DNA of 19,165 nucleotides from Candidatus Latescibacterota bacterium (lineage in GTDB: Bacteria > Latescibacterota > UBA2968 > UBA8231): assembly GCA_022827165.1 (NCBI GenBank), contig JAJDTN010000117.1:1-19165 (forward strand), in the 5' to 3' direction. The translations under genes were made by a program, and so were the position numbers. Within the stretch, counting starts at the first letter, position 1, and the number at the start of each line of letters is the position of its first letter. The notes below the pieces were generated by a model. That model was not told the origin of the DNA. It saw nothing but the letters and a program-made list of their open reading frames with translations, and searched no databases. Positions 1 to 7,689 of the stretch are shown one piece after another.

Positions 1-1490
1 ACCGGCGCCGGTGAACCCGCGATCTGGACGAGGGGAAGGCCGGAGAGGGGCCCGCCGGATTCGATGTCGATCAGGGCATGCAGGGGCCGCGCATCGGCCG
101 TGACCTGCAGGGCCGGGGGCCGGGGGGCGGCGGTATCGCCCGGCGAGGCCAGGATCACGGACTCCGAAGGGGCATCGCCGGCCCGCAGCGACAGCCTCCA
201 GAACGGCGACCGCCCGGGAAGCTCCCAGGTGAAGGGGCCGTCGCTGGCCGGCACCTGTCCCTCGAGAACCTCCTTCCAGCCCTCGCCGTCGGGCGAGCTC
301 GACAGGGTGACGGCGAGCCGGCCGCCACCGTCCAGGGCCAGGTCGGCGTCCAGGAAGCGTCCCTCCGACGACTCCGTCAGCCGCGCCCAGCGGACCCGCG
401 GCGGCGGGGTGCAGTGCAGGCTCAAGGCCGCGCGGCTCTCGTTGCCGGCGGCGTCGCTGGCCCGCACCTCGATCCGGTGTGTACCGGCCTCCAGGCCGCC
501 GGGGCCGCAGGTGAGGGTACCGTCGCGGCCAGGGTCGGTCTCGTAGAAGGAGAGCCGGTTGCCGGGCCGGCGGTAGAGCAGGCTGTAGACGCCGCCCTCG
601 AGGCGCAGGCGGTCGAGGGCCATCTGGTGCCTGTCGGCGTAGGTGAAGCGGCGGTAGCGAGAGCGCAGGAGCCGCTGGCCGTCCACGTACAGCTCGTGGA
701 CCAGGACGGCGAGCTTGTTGGGGGCCTCGTCGGCCTGGTCGTGGGAGTTCACCCCGATTCCGATACGCCCCCAGGCCGACACTTCCCGTGCGGCGACGAA
801 GCGGCCTCTGCCGGAGGCGCTCAGGGGAACCTGCCGTCGGAGGTGGCCGCCGTCCACGGTGGACCCGGGCCCGATGGGCAGCAGCATCAGCCCGCGCAGC
901 ACGGGGGGGGTCGTGTCCGTCACGGGCCCGATCCCCTGGAGCAGGGGGTTCACCGGTGCGTTGGCGGAGTCGCGGATCTCCAGGTGCAGGTGCGGCGGGC
1001 CGGCTCCGCTCTGGCCGGTCCAGGCGATCCCCTGGCCTCGGCGAATCCGGATCTCCCCTTTCTTCAGCCAGAGATCGACGGTGTACTGGCGGGTACGCTG
1101 CTGCTCGGCGCGGACCCGCGAGGCCGCCGGCGCGAAGAACCTCTCCAGGTGGGCGTAGACGACGACCCGCCCGTCGTCCAGGCGCTGGTAGAGGGCGAGG
1201 CCGTATCCCCATGGGCTGGTCCGCAGCCGCTCCACCCATCCGTCGGCCACGGCGTGCACCCGGAACCCGGTCTTGCCCCAGGTCTTCAGGTCCACCCCGG
1301 CGTGGAACGAGGAGCTGCGGGTCTCGCCGAAGGTGGAGGTGAGGGCCGCCGGCTTCAGGTCGAGGGGCCAGCGCAGCGGAGCGGGCTGCGCCGAGGCGGA
1401 GGCGGCGCAGATCAGCGACAGGAGGAAGAGCGCCCGGCGGACCCGGCGGAGTCGTGGGATGGCGCCGCACCCGCGCCGGTCAGGCGCCAT
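1..1490 (-). CDS. Secreted M23 (LytM-type) zinc metallopeptidase, C-terminus cut by window edge
   Basis: Likely a periplasmic or envelope peptidoglycan endopeptidase, or a LytM regulator of cell-wall hydrolases. The reading frame is open from an ATG at 1490 to the left edge (about 496 residues). A basic start followed by the hydrophobic stretch LFLLSLICAASASA (about residues 21-34) looks like a signal peptide. The M23 domain lies at about residues 40-185 and keeps the zinc and catalytic motifs HAGVD (H63, D67), YAHL (H114) and HLHLE (H167, H169), so it should be active. A region of roughly 60 residues between YAHL and HLHLE looks enlarged. The remaining 300 or so residues look like beta-rich accessory repeats, for example ASDAAGNESRAAL at about residues 348-360, which resembles Ig-like domains. 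Its start overlaps the stop of the upstream metallophosphoesterase by 11 nt, so the two are probably co-translated. Substrate is not predictable from sequence. Confidence 0.85.
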   Translation of the reverse strand, partial: MAPDRRGCGAIPRLRRVRRALFLLSLICAASASAQPAPLRWPLDLKPAALTSTFGETRSSSFHAGVDLKTWGKTGFRVHAVADGWVERLRTSPWGYGLALYQRLDDGRVVVYAHLERFFAPAASRVRAEQQRTRQYTVDLWLKKGEIRIRRGQGIAWTGQSGAGPPHLHLEIRDSANAPVNPLLQGIGPVTDTTPPVLRGLMLLPIGPGSTVDGGHLRRQVPLSASGRGRFVAAREVSAWGRIGIGVNSHDQADEAPNKLAVLVHELYVDGQRLLRSRYRRFTYADRHQMALDRLRLEGGVYSLLYRRPGNRLSFYETDPGRDGTLTCGPGGLEAGTHRIEVRASDAAGNESRAALSLHCTPPPRVRWARLTESSEGRFLDADLALDGGGRLAVTLSSSPDGEGWKEVLEGQVPASDGPFTWELPGRSPFWRLSLRAGDAPSESVILASPGDTAAPRPPALQVTADARPLHALIDIESGGPLSGLPLVQIAGSPAP

Positions 1491-2151
1491 TCGGATAGAC
1501 CTTCAACTCGATCCGGCCGCCGGTGACCGCAACGTAGTGGTGGGGCTCTTCCGTCCAGGCCCCGGTGTTCAGATACTGCCTCCCGTCGCGCTCCAGCTCC
1601 ATCGGAGCGTGGGTGTGGCCGCAGGTGATCGCCTGCAGACCCTGGGCCCGGGCGGTGTCGAGGGCGCGGTGGGCGACATGCTCGTTGAGCACCCGGTAGA
1701 GCAAGCCCCAGTTCTTGGCGTAATGGGCGACGTGGACATCCTCCAGCCCGAGACGGACGCGCAGCCGGTGGAAGCGCCTGAAGGCCGCGATGAACCAGGG
1801 ATGGCGCGGCATCACTCCGTCGAGCTTGTCGCCGTGCACGACCAGGAGCCGCCCGTCCACCGTAAGCCGGTGCACGAACTCGATGCCGCCAGGGTCGGCG
1901 AGGCCGAAGTCCTGGTCGTGGTTCCCGAAGACGAAGACCACCGGGCGGCGGGCCGACTCCTCCACCAGCCGGCGCAGCACCTGCTCGTGCTCGGGCGGCA
2001 GCGGATCGGCCGGGTCGTCGATGGTGTCGCCATTGAGGACGAGCCGCACCCCCTCCGGCAACTCCCTGAGGAAGCGCAGGAAGTTCTCGTGGCGGAAGTA
2101 GGCGCTGCCCAGGTGGAGGTCGCTGACGATGTACGTATCGCCGGCTGCCAA
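1480..2151 (-). CDS. LpxH-like calcineurin-type metallophosphoesterase
   Basis: A 223-residue cytoplasmic or peripheral phosphoesterase with all the dimetal motifs in order: DLHLG (D11, H13), NGDTIDD (D42), FGNHDQD (N77, H78), HGD (H106) and CGHTHAP (H179, H181). Length and motif layout fit the COG2908 group that contains UDP-2,3-diacylglucosamine diphosphatase (LpxH), which makes lipid X in lipid A synthesis. GNHD rather than the GNRD of classical LpxH makes the exact substrate uncertain. The start is chosen as TTG at 2151 because a clear AAGGA (complement of 2157-2161) precedes it by 5 nt and it opens just before the first motif. An in-frame ATG at 2244 would add 31 residues but would overlap the divergent methyltransferase start. 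The frame stays open further upstream to about 2955, which is shadow sequence inside that methyltransferase. The M23 peptidase gene follows with an 11-nt overlap. Confidence 0.85.
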   Translation of the reverse strand: MAAGDTYIVSDLHLGSAYFRHENFLRFLRELPEGVRLVLNGDTIDDPADPLPPEHEQVLRRLVEESARRPVVFVFGNHDQDFGLADPGGIEFVHRLTVDGRLLVVHGDKLDGVMPRHPWFIAAFRRFHRLRVRLGLEDVHVAHYAKNWGLLYRVLNEHVAHRALDTARAQGLQAITCGHTHAPMELERDGRQYLNTGAWTEEPHHYVAVTGGRIELKVYPNGA

Positions 2152-2159
2152 CGGGGTCC

Positions 2160-2189
2160 TTGCCGAATCTGGGAGAGGGCGGTTATTAA
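2160..2189 (+). promoter_or_regulatory. Possible sigma70-type promoter for the methyltransferase operon
   Basis: TTGCCG (2160-2165), an 18-nt spacer and TATTAA (2184-2189) form a weak -35/-10 pair in the divergent gap between the phosphoesterase and the methyltransferase. The -10 lies within the small AT-rich palindrome GTTATTAAC, which stands out in GC-rich surroundings. The predicted start point is near 2196. The match is partial, so this is only a candidate. Confidence 0.3.
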
Positions 2190-2193
2190 CATC

Positions 2194-2212
2194 CCGCGCG
2201 TGGGGCGCGCGG
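2194..2212 (+). other. GC hairpin in the divergent intergenic gap
   Basis: CCGCGCG and CGCGCGG form a perfect 7-bp stem around a TGGGG loop. It would lie at the very 5' end of the methyltransferase transcript if the candidate promoter at 2160-2189 is used. There is no T-run, so it does not look like a terminator. Confidence 0.4.
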
Positions 2213-2242
2213 CACCGGATGAATAACGCGACAAGGCAGGGC

Positions 2243-3718
2243 ATGTGCAAAGAAGACTCGGGCCGGCGGGGTCTGGAGCGCCGGGAGGAGGAACGCCAGG
2301 AGGCGCTTCTGGCCCACCTGGAGCGACTCCTGCCCGACCCGGGGCGGTCACCGGCCTTCCGCGCCGCCATGGTGGCCGAGCCTTCCACGTGCGTGCGGCT
2401 CAACTCCCTGCTGCCGGTGGCGGAGAGTCTGCGCGGCCTGCTGGTGGAAGAGGCCGAACCGGTGCCCTGGTCCCCCGACGCCTTCACGCTGCGGACGGAC
2501 AGCTCCGCCGCGGTCGGCCACAGTCTGGAGTACCGTCTTGGGGCGCTGTACGTCCAGGCCAAGGCCACCACTCTCGCCTCCGTCGCCCTCGATCCCCGCC
2601 CGGGCCAGCTCGTCCTCGACTTGGCCGCCGCCCCGGGCGGCAAGGCGACGCAGATCGCCGCGGCCCTGGGAAACACCGGGATCCTGGTCGCCAACGAGCC
2701 CGGCGCCCGGCGCCGGCCGGCGCTGGTGGGCCATCTCGAGCGCTGCGGCGCCCACAACACCCTGATCACCGGCGCCCCGGGGTCGATGATGGCGCGCTGG
2801 TTCCACAACGTCTTCGACCGGGTCCTGCTGGACGCCCCCTGCTCGGGTGACGGCATCTTGTGCAAGGACCGCCACATGCTCGCCTGGTGGTCGCCCGAAG
2901 ACGCCCGCCGCAAGAGCGTGCAGCAGGTCGGCCTCCTGAGGGCCGCCTTCCACATGCTGCGGCCGGGGGGCCGCCTGGTCTACTCGACCTGTTCGCTGTC
3001 GACGGAGGAGAACGAGGATGTCCTCCTCGGGCTGGTGAAGAGGTACGGGGATCTGGCCGCCATCGAGACGGTGGCAGGGGTGAAGGCATCCGGTCTGGCG
3101 CCGGAGGCCGCCGCCCGGTATCCCGCCGCCTTCGGCGGGTGCGTCCGCGTGTGGCCCCACGAGCACGCCACAGAGGGGGCCTTCGTGGCGGCCGTGGGCA
3201 AGCAGGGGGCCACCGGATGGGACCCGGTCGAAGGCGACGCGGGTCAACTGCTGGTTGGGCCTCCTCCTGAGCCGGACCCCGCCGGCATGGCGGAGAGGAT
3301 CCGCCAGCGCTGGGGCTTCTCGCCGGAAATCGCCCCCGGCCAGGAGCTGATCGCCGGCCGGCGGCACCTGCAACTGCGGCCGGCGGGGGCCGCCCGGCTC
3401 CAGGGGGAGTTCCCGTGGTTCGTGCGCACCGGGATGCGCGTGGCCGGTCTCCACAAGGGAGCCCTGCACCTGTCGCAGCAGGCCGTGGCTCTCTGGGGGC
3501 ACCAGGTTCGCGACCGGCGCTTAGACCTATCCTGGTCCCAGGTGGCGGCCCTCTTCCGCGGGGAAGAGGTGGACCTGCCCTCGTCGCCCGCGGGAGAGGT
3601 GATCTGCTTCCACGACGGCCACCCTGTCTGCCGGGGCCTGCCGACCGGCGAGGGCCGTCTGCGGGGCTACCTGCCCAAGGTCTCTCGGACCGACCGCCTC
3701 CAGGGGCTGTTTCGGTGA
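2243..3718 (+). CDS. RsmF-type 16S rRNA cytosine-C5 methyltransferase (NOL1/NOP2/Sun family)
   Basis: SAM-dependent enzyme that puts a 5-methyl group on a cytosine of ribosomal RNA. At 491 residues it matches RsmF/YebU (about 480) rather than the shorter core enzymes. The Rossmann core shows motif I LDLAAAPGGKATQIA (about 125-139), motif IV DAPCSGDG with C200, and motif VI YSTCSLSTEENE with C250. These are the two cysteines of the family mechanism (C250 the expected nucleophile, C200 the release base). The C-terminal 170 residues, including the RTGMRVAGLHKGAL stretch, fit the extra RNA-binding region of RsmF-like enzymes. ATG at 2243 is preferred because AAGG lies 6 nt upstream; an in-frame ATG at 2219 would add 8 residues. 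Its TGA overlaps the GTG start of the next gene (GTGA). The target nucleotide, C1407 in E. coli RsmF, is inferred from family only. Confidence 0.88.
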   Translation: MCKEDSGRRGLERREEERQEALLAHLERLLPDPGRSPAFRAAMVAEPSTCVRLNSLLPVAESLRGLLVEEAEPVPWSPDAFTLRTDSSAAVGHSLEYRLGALYVQAKATTLASVALDPRPGQLVLDLAAAPGGKATQIAAALGNTGILVANEPGARRRPALVGHLERCGAHNTLITGAPGSMMARWFHNVFDRVLLDAPCSGDGILCKDRHMLAWWSPEDARRKSVQQVGLLRAAFHMLRPGGRLVYSTCSLSTEENEDVLLGLVKRYGDLAAIETVAGVKASGLAPEAAARYPAAFGGCVRVWPHEHATEGAFVAAVGKQGATGWDPVEGDAGQLLVGPPPEPDPAGMAERIRQRWGFSPEIAPGQELIAGRRHLQLRPAGAARLQGEFPWFVRTGMRVAGLHKGALHLSQQAVALWGHQVRDRRLDLSWSQVAALFRGEEVDLPSSPAGEVICFHDGHPVCRGLPTGEGRLRGYLPKVSRTDRLQGLFR

Positions 3719-4824
3719 GCCGCTCCGGCCCGACGGTGTTGGCCGGGCTGCTGGCTTGGGCCTGCCTCGTCAGCGCCCTGCCCCTTTGGGCTCAGCCCTC
3801 GGCGCACCGGCCTGTCTTCCAGAAGGGCATGACCTTCACCCATGGCTACGGCAGCGACGACAACCTGATGTCCGGGACCTCGACGGCCGCCTTGGAGCAT
3901 CTCCGCCGGGTCAACGTCGAGTGGATCGCCCTCAATCCCTTCGCCTACCAGCGCAGCGTGGACGACGCGGCCCTGCGATTCGGGAGAGACCCGCCCGACG
4001 AACACCTCCGCCACGGCATCCGCGAGGCCCGCCGGCTCGGCTTCAAGGTCATGCTCAAGCCCCACGTCTGGGTGCGCCGGCAGAGCAGCGAGCACTGGCG
4101 GGGCACCATCGCCATGGCCACGGAGGAGGCCTGGCAGCAGTGGTGGAGCCACTACGAGAGCTTCGTCCTCCACTACGCCCGCATCGCGGCGGCGGAGGGG
4201 GTGGAGATCTACTGCGTCGGCGTCGAGCTCACCCGTGTCGCCAGGGAACGGCCGGAGGACTGGCGGCGGCTGATCGCGCGGGTGCGCGAGGCCTACCCCG
4301 GGCCGCTGACGTACGCAGCCAACTGGTGGGAGGAGTACGACCGGGTCGAGTTCTGGGACGCCCTCGACTACATCGGCATCAACGCCTTCTTCCCCCTCGC
4401 CGAGCAACCGGACCCCGGCCTCGGGCCACAGGATCCCAACCTGGAGCAGCTGCGCGCCGGCGCCGTGAGGATCGCGGACGGGATCGAGGCGCTCCAAGAG
4501 CTCACCGGACGCCCGGTGCTGCTCACGGAGATCGGCTACAAGTCGGTTCGCGGCGCCAGCCTGCGGCCCTGGGAGTGGACGCGCAGGCCGGAGCCGGACC
4601 TGTCGATGGAGGAGCAGGCCCTGTGCTACCAGGTGGTGCTGGAGGCGTTCTGGCCGCGCCCATGGTTCCACGGCATGTACTGGTGGAAGTGGCACTCCGA
4701 CCTGCGTGGCGGTGAGGAGCAGGGCGGATTCACGCCCCTCGGCAAGCCCGCCGAGAAGATCCTCACCGAGTGGTACCAGCGTCTCCGGCCCGTGCCCCCC
4801 ACCCCGGATCGTCCCCCCCGCTAG
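3715..4824 (+). CDS. Exported GH113-like glycoside hydrolase
   Basis: A 369-residue protein with an N-terminal hydrophobic stretch (about residues 7-26, ending ALPLWAQ) that looks like a signal peptide, so it acts outside the cytoplasm. The rest resembles the TIM-barrel glycosidases of family GH113 (beta-mannanase-like). Supporting motifs are GMTFTHGYG near the start of the barrel, GVELT with E171 as the likely acid/base at the end of strand 4, WDALDYIGINAFFPL, and LLTEIGY with E272 as the likely nucleophile. The aromatic stretch MYWWKWHSD lies near the last strand. GTG at 3715 is chosen because it overlaps the upstream TGA by 4 nt; the frame is open 300 nt further upstream but that is methyltransferase sequence. 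Exact sugar substrate is unknown. Pairing with an rRNA methyltransferase looks like simple co-transcription rather than a shared pathway. Confidence 0.8.
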   Translation: MSRSGPTVLAGLLAWACLVSALPLWAQPSAHRPVFQKGMTFTHGYGSDDNLMSGTSTAALEHLRRVNVEWIALNPFAYQRSVDDAALRFGRDPPDEHLRHGIREARRLGFKVMLKPHVWVRRQSSEHWRGTIAMATEEAWQQWWSHYESFVLHYARIAAAEGVEIYCVGVELTRVARERPEDWRRLIARVREAYPGPLTYAANWWEEYDRVEFWDALDYIGINAFFPLAEQPDPGLGPQDPNLEQLRAGAVRIADGIEALQELTGRPVLLTEIGYKSVRGASLRPWEWTRRPEPDLSMEEQALCYQVVLEAFWPRPWFHGMYWWKWHSDLRGGEEQGGFTPLGKPAEKILTEWYQRLRPVPPTPDRPPR

Positions 4825-4892
4825 AAACGGGAAACCCCTTCCCTCCGGCGGCAGCCTTTTCCCGGACAGGTGTGCGGATGGGGAGACGGGGA

Positions 4893-4908
4893 CCACCATA
4901 TCTGGTGG
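4893..4908. promoter_or_regulatory. Perfect inverted repeat, candidate activator-binding site
   Basis: CCACCA and TGGTGG are exact inverted copies around a TATC centre. The inner arms CACCA/TGGTG are those of E. coli NtrC sites, although the spacer here is one base longer than in the glnA sites. The centre lies about 66 nt upstream of the predicted start of the sigma54 promoter at 4941. The stretch CACCATATC recurs at 4927-4935 between the palindrome and the promoter. Confidence 0.4.
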
Positions 4909-4940
4909 AGCGTATTCCCCTACGACACCATATCATGCTT

Positions 4941-4956
4941 TGGCACAGGGGTTGCA
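4941..4956 (+). promoter_or_regulatory. Sigma54 (-24/-12) promoter P1
   Basis: TGGCAC (4941-4946), five bases, then TTGCA (4952-4956) matches the sigma54 consensus TGGCAC-N5-TTGCW, with GG and GC exactly 12 nt apart. It is preceded by CTT, as in strong sites. Predicted transcription start is near 4967, reading right. No plus-strand gene follows before the ubiX stop at 5090. It lies wholly in a gene-free gap, which makes a chance match less likely. Activation would need an NtrC-family ATPase such as the one encoded at 13599-14987. Confidence 0.65.
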
Positions 4957-4966
4957 GGGAGACGGC

Positions 4967-5085
4967 CAACACCTCGTGACCGGGCGTTGCGTCCTCCCCG
5001 CCGCCCGGGAACGATCCCGGTGGCCGTCCCCCCGGCCCCGGGTCCCGCGCCGGGCGGTCCGCTCCCCGAGACCGTCCGGCGCACC
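4967..5085 (+). ncRNA. Candidate sigma54-dependent small RNA
   Basis: A transcript from P1 would run about 120 nt through sequence with no credible reading frame and several hairpins. These are CCGGGCG/CGCCCGG (4980-4986 with 5002-5008), the alternative CCGGGA/TCCCGG with an ACGA loop (5005-5020), and a 13-bp stem at 5047-5082. The last could be the 3' end, although only a weak T-containing stretch follows it. If transcription continued it would be antisense to the 3' end of ubiX. The RNA is inferred from promoter plus structure; no known family was recognised. Confidence 0.3.
5047..5082. terminator. Strong hairpin between convergent transcripts
   Basis: A 13-bp stem (5047-5059 with 5070-5082, one G-U wobble on the plus strand) closes a 10-nt loop. 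It begins 7 nt past the ubiX stop and lies at the end of the P1 transcript, so it is placed to end both. No proper T-run follows on either strand, so it may work with Rho or simply protect 3' ends. Confidence 0.45.
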
Positions 5086-5089
5086 TGTT

Positions 5090-5701
5090 CTACCCCCCCG
5101 TCCAGCGCGGGAACAGGTCGTGCTCCAGCCCCAGGAGGGAGAGGATGCGGCCGGCCATGAAGTCCCCCAGATCCTCGAAGGTCCGCGGCTTCTGGTAGAA
5201 GGCCGGCATGGCCGGCACCACCGACGCTCCGGCCTCGGCGGCGGCCACGAGGTTGCGCAGCTGGATCAGGTTCAGCGGGGTTTCCCGCACCACCAGCACG
5301 AGGGGCCGCTTCTCCTTCAGAGTCACGTCCGCGGAGCGCTCGATGAGGTTCGACGAGGCGCCGCGGGCGATGCCGGAAAGGGTCTTCACCGAGCACGGCA
5401 CGACGACCATGCCGTCCATCGGCGCCGACCCGGAGGAGATCTCACGGGTCAGGTCGTTGACACCGTGTACATCGAGACTCCCCTCGCGGACCTCTTCCCC
5501 CGTGGTGCGCGCCAGGAAGTCGAAGATCGGCTCGCGGTCGGGTTCCCAGCCGAGCTCCTCGTGCATCACGTAGCGGCCGTACCGCGACATCACCAGGTGC
5601 ACGTGGTGCCCGGAGGCCAGCAGCGCCCGCAGGGCGCGCGCCCCGTAGAGGGCGCCGCTGGCCCCCGTGACACCGACGACGAAAGACCTCGGCTGCCTCA
5701 C
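5090..5701 (-). CDS. ubiX: UbiX/MqnM-type flavin prenyltransferase
   Basis: Makes prenylated FMN, the cofactor of UbiD-family decarboxylases, from FMN and dimethylallyl (pyro)phosphate. The 203-residue protein is full length. It opens with [13 protein letters not shown], the FMN-binding loop, and carries [17 protein letters not shown] in the middle. Near the C-terminus come [11 protein letters not shown] and, about 25 residues later, the MPAFYQKP stretch, all hallmarks of the family. The GTG start at 5701 overlaps the upstream dehydratase stop (GTGA), so it is translationally coupled as the last gene of the menaquinone operon. In the futalosine pathway this role is called MqnM and supports the UbiD-like decarboxylase MqnL, which is not encoded here. 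A role serving another UbiD-family enzyme elsewhere cannot be excluded. Confidence 0.93.
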   Translation of the reverse strand: MRQPRSFVVGVTGASGALYGARALRALLASGHHVHLVMSRYGRYVMHEELGWEPDREPIFDFLARTTGEEVREGSLDVHGVNDLTREISSGSAPMDGMVVVPCSVKTLSGIARGASSNLIERSADVTLKEKRPLVLVVRETPLNLIQLRNLVAAAEAGASVVPAMPAFYQKPRTFEDLGDFMAGRILSLLGLEHDLFPRWTGG

Positions 5702-7689
5702 GGGGAATCGTCCCCGTTCAGCGCCCGCCGGCCGGCGTCGAGCAGCTTCACGATCTCGTCGGGGTCATAGACGCAGCCGCCCCAGGTGCCGCCGCCGGCC
5801 TGCTGCAAGGCCGCCCACAGGCGGGTGTCGTCGGGCAGCTCCTCCTCGGGCGCCAGGTCGGGTCGGGGAGGCCGGCCGGCGAGCACCCGCGCTCCCTCCT
5901 GCGCCCCGAAGACCTCCTCTCCGTGCCCCACCAGGTCGATGCTCCCCCTCAGGTTGCGCGTGTCGATCCGGACCTCCACCACGTCGCCCTCGATCAACCG
6001 GCCGACCGGGCCGCCGGCGAGGGCCTCGGGCCCAACGTGGCCGATGCAGGGGCCGCTGGAGAACCCGGAGAACCGGGCGTCGGTCAGCAGGGCCACCTGG
6101 CCGCCGGACTCCCAGTACTTCAGCGCGATCGTCACCTGGGCGATCTCCTCCATGCCGCTGCCCATGGGGCCGCAGGAGAGCAGCACCATCACCTCCCCGG
6201 CGGAGATCCGGCCTTCCTTGATCGCCGCCATGGCGGCGCGCTCGGTGGTGAACATCCTGGCCGGTCCGCGCAGGCGGTAGACGCCGTCCTCGTCCAGCAG
6301 GGCCGGGTCGATGGCCGTGCTCTTCACCACCGAGCCCTCGGGCGCCAGGTTGCCGGTGGGGAAGCAGACGGTGCTGGTCATGCCCTTGGCGCGGGCGCCG
6401 TCCGGGTCGTGGATCACGTCCCCGGGGTCGACCCCGTCGAGCGCCCGCAGCCGGTCCCGCACCCGCCGCCGGCGTTCGCTGTCCTCCCACCAGTCCAGGT
6501 TCTCGCCGAGGCTGCGGCCGGTGGCGGTGGTCGCGCCGAGGTCGAGGAGCCCCATGGCGCGCAGGTGCAGCATCACCTCGGGCACGCCGCCGGCCAGGAA
6601 GACGCGCACCGTCGGGTGGTGCGTGGGCCCGTTGGGCAGCACGTCCACCAGCCGGGGCACCTGCCGGTTCACGCGGTCCCAGTCCTCGACGGTCGGCCGC
6701 CGCAGTCCCGCGGCGTGAGCGATGGCCGGCACGTGCAGGAGCAGGTTGGTGGAGCCGCCGAAGGCGGCGTGGACGATCATGGCGTTCTCGACGGCGGCGT
6801 CGGTCAGCACGTCCGCCGAGGTGAGGCCGAGCGACTCCAGGGCGACGATGGCGCGTCCGGAGCGCAGGGCCATGTCGCGCCACACCGGCTCGCCCGAGGG
6901 AGCCAGGGCCGCGTGAGGCAGGGTGAGGCCCATGGCCTCGGCCACGACCTGGGCGGTGGCCGCCGTGCCGAGGAACTGGCAGCCGCCCCCGGGGGTGGCG
7001 CAGGCGCGGCAGCCGAGGTCGTTGACCTCGTCGATGGTGATCTCGCCGCGGGCCAGGCGCGAGCCCACCGACTGGATCTTGCCGGCGTCCTCGCCGTGCT
7101 CCGGGGGCAGGGTCACCCCTCCGGGCACAGCGACCACCGGCAGGCCGCGGGCGCCGGCGAGGGCGATCAGGATCGCCGGCAGCCCCTTGTCGCAGGTGCC
7201 CACGCCGATCACCCCGCGCCGCCGCGGCAGGGAGCGGATCAGCCGCCTCATGACGATGGCCGCGTCGTTGCGGTAGGGCAGGCTGTCGAACATCCCCGTG
7301 GTGCCCTGGGAGCGGCCGTCGCACGGGTCGGAGCAGTAGGCGGCGTAGGGGATGCCGCCGAGCCGGGTGATCTCCCGGGCGGCCTCCTCCATGAGCAGAC
7401 CCACCTCCCAGTGTCCGGTGTGGTAGCCGAGGGCCACCGGCGTGCCGTCCGGAGCGCGGATACCGCCGAGGGTGCTGACGATGAGGAACTCCTTGCGCCC
7501 GAGATGGGCGGGGTTCCAGCCCATGCCGGCGTTCTGGCTGTAGGCGAAGATGTCGCCGCTCGGCGAGCCGATCACCGTCTCCTCGTCGAGGTTCAGGCGG
7601 CCTGCCGGCCCCGCGGCGCGGGTGCGGATCTCGTAGACCTCGTCGCCGCCGCCTTCGAGGAGGTCGTCGAGGTTCACGGTCCCGGTCAC
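5698..7689 (-). CDS. IlvD/Edd-family Fe-S dehydratase, YjhG/YagF type
   Basis: A 663-residue dehydratase whose whole length resembles the YjhG/YagF D-xylonate dehydratases (about 655 residues) more than IlvD or Edd. Shared blocks include SDPCDGR then [90 protein letters not shown] and [10 protein letters not shown]. The cysteines expected to hold the iron-sulfur cluster are present at 123, 166 and 237, so it should be active. The GTG start at 7689 is chosen because it overlaps the prenyltransferase stop by 4 nt; open frame beyond it is shadow. Its own TGA overlaps the ubiX GTG. Being coupled on both sides inside a menaquinone operon is unexpected for a sugar-acid enzyme. By family it would convert an aldonic acid to a 2-keto-3-deoxy acid; the substrate here is unknown. 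Confidence 0.88.
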   Translation of the reverse strand: MTGTVNLDDLLEGGGDEVYEIRTRAAGPAGRLNLDEETVIGSPSGDIFAYSQNAGMGWNPAHLGRKEFLIVSTLGGIRAPDGTPVALGYHTGHWEVGLLMEEAAREITRLGGIPYAAYCSDPCDGRSQGTTGMFDSLPYRNDAAIVMRRLIRSLPRRRGVIGVGTCDKGLPAILIALAGARGLPVVAVPGGVTLPPEHGEDAGKIQSVGSRLARGEITIDEVNDLGCRACATPGGGCQFLGTAATAQVVAEAMGLTLPHAALAPSGEPVWRDMALRSGRAIVALESLGLTSADVLTDAAVENAMIVHAAFGGSTNLLLHVPAIAHAAGLRRPTVEDWDRVNRQVPRLVDVLPNGPTHHPTVRVFLAGGVPEVMLHLRAMGLLDLGATTATGRSLGENLDWWEDSERRRRVRDRLRALDGVDPGDVIHDPDGARAKGMTSTVCFPTGNLAPEGSVVKSTAIDPALLDEDGVYRLRGPARMFTTERAAMAAIKEGRISAGEVMVLLSCGPMGSGMEEIAQVTIALKYWESGGQVALLTDARFSGFSSGPCIGHVGPEALAGGPVGRLIEGDVVEVRIDTRNLRGSIDLVGHGEEVFGAQEGARVLAGRPPRPDLAPEEELPDDTRLWAALQQAGGGTWGGCVYDPDEIVKLLDAGRRALNGDDSP

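Noticed and set aside
78..1526. Long plus-strand open frame (482 codons)
   Set aside because: It is a low-complexity Gly/Ala/Arg/Pro-rich shadow of the minus-strand M23 peptidase, which has a signal peptide and catalytic motifs. High GC makes such antisense frames common.
4691..4706. Third TGGCAC sigma54-like site
   Set aside because: It lies inside the glycosidase gene and is followed by CCTGC instead of TTGC at the -12 position.
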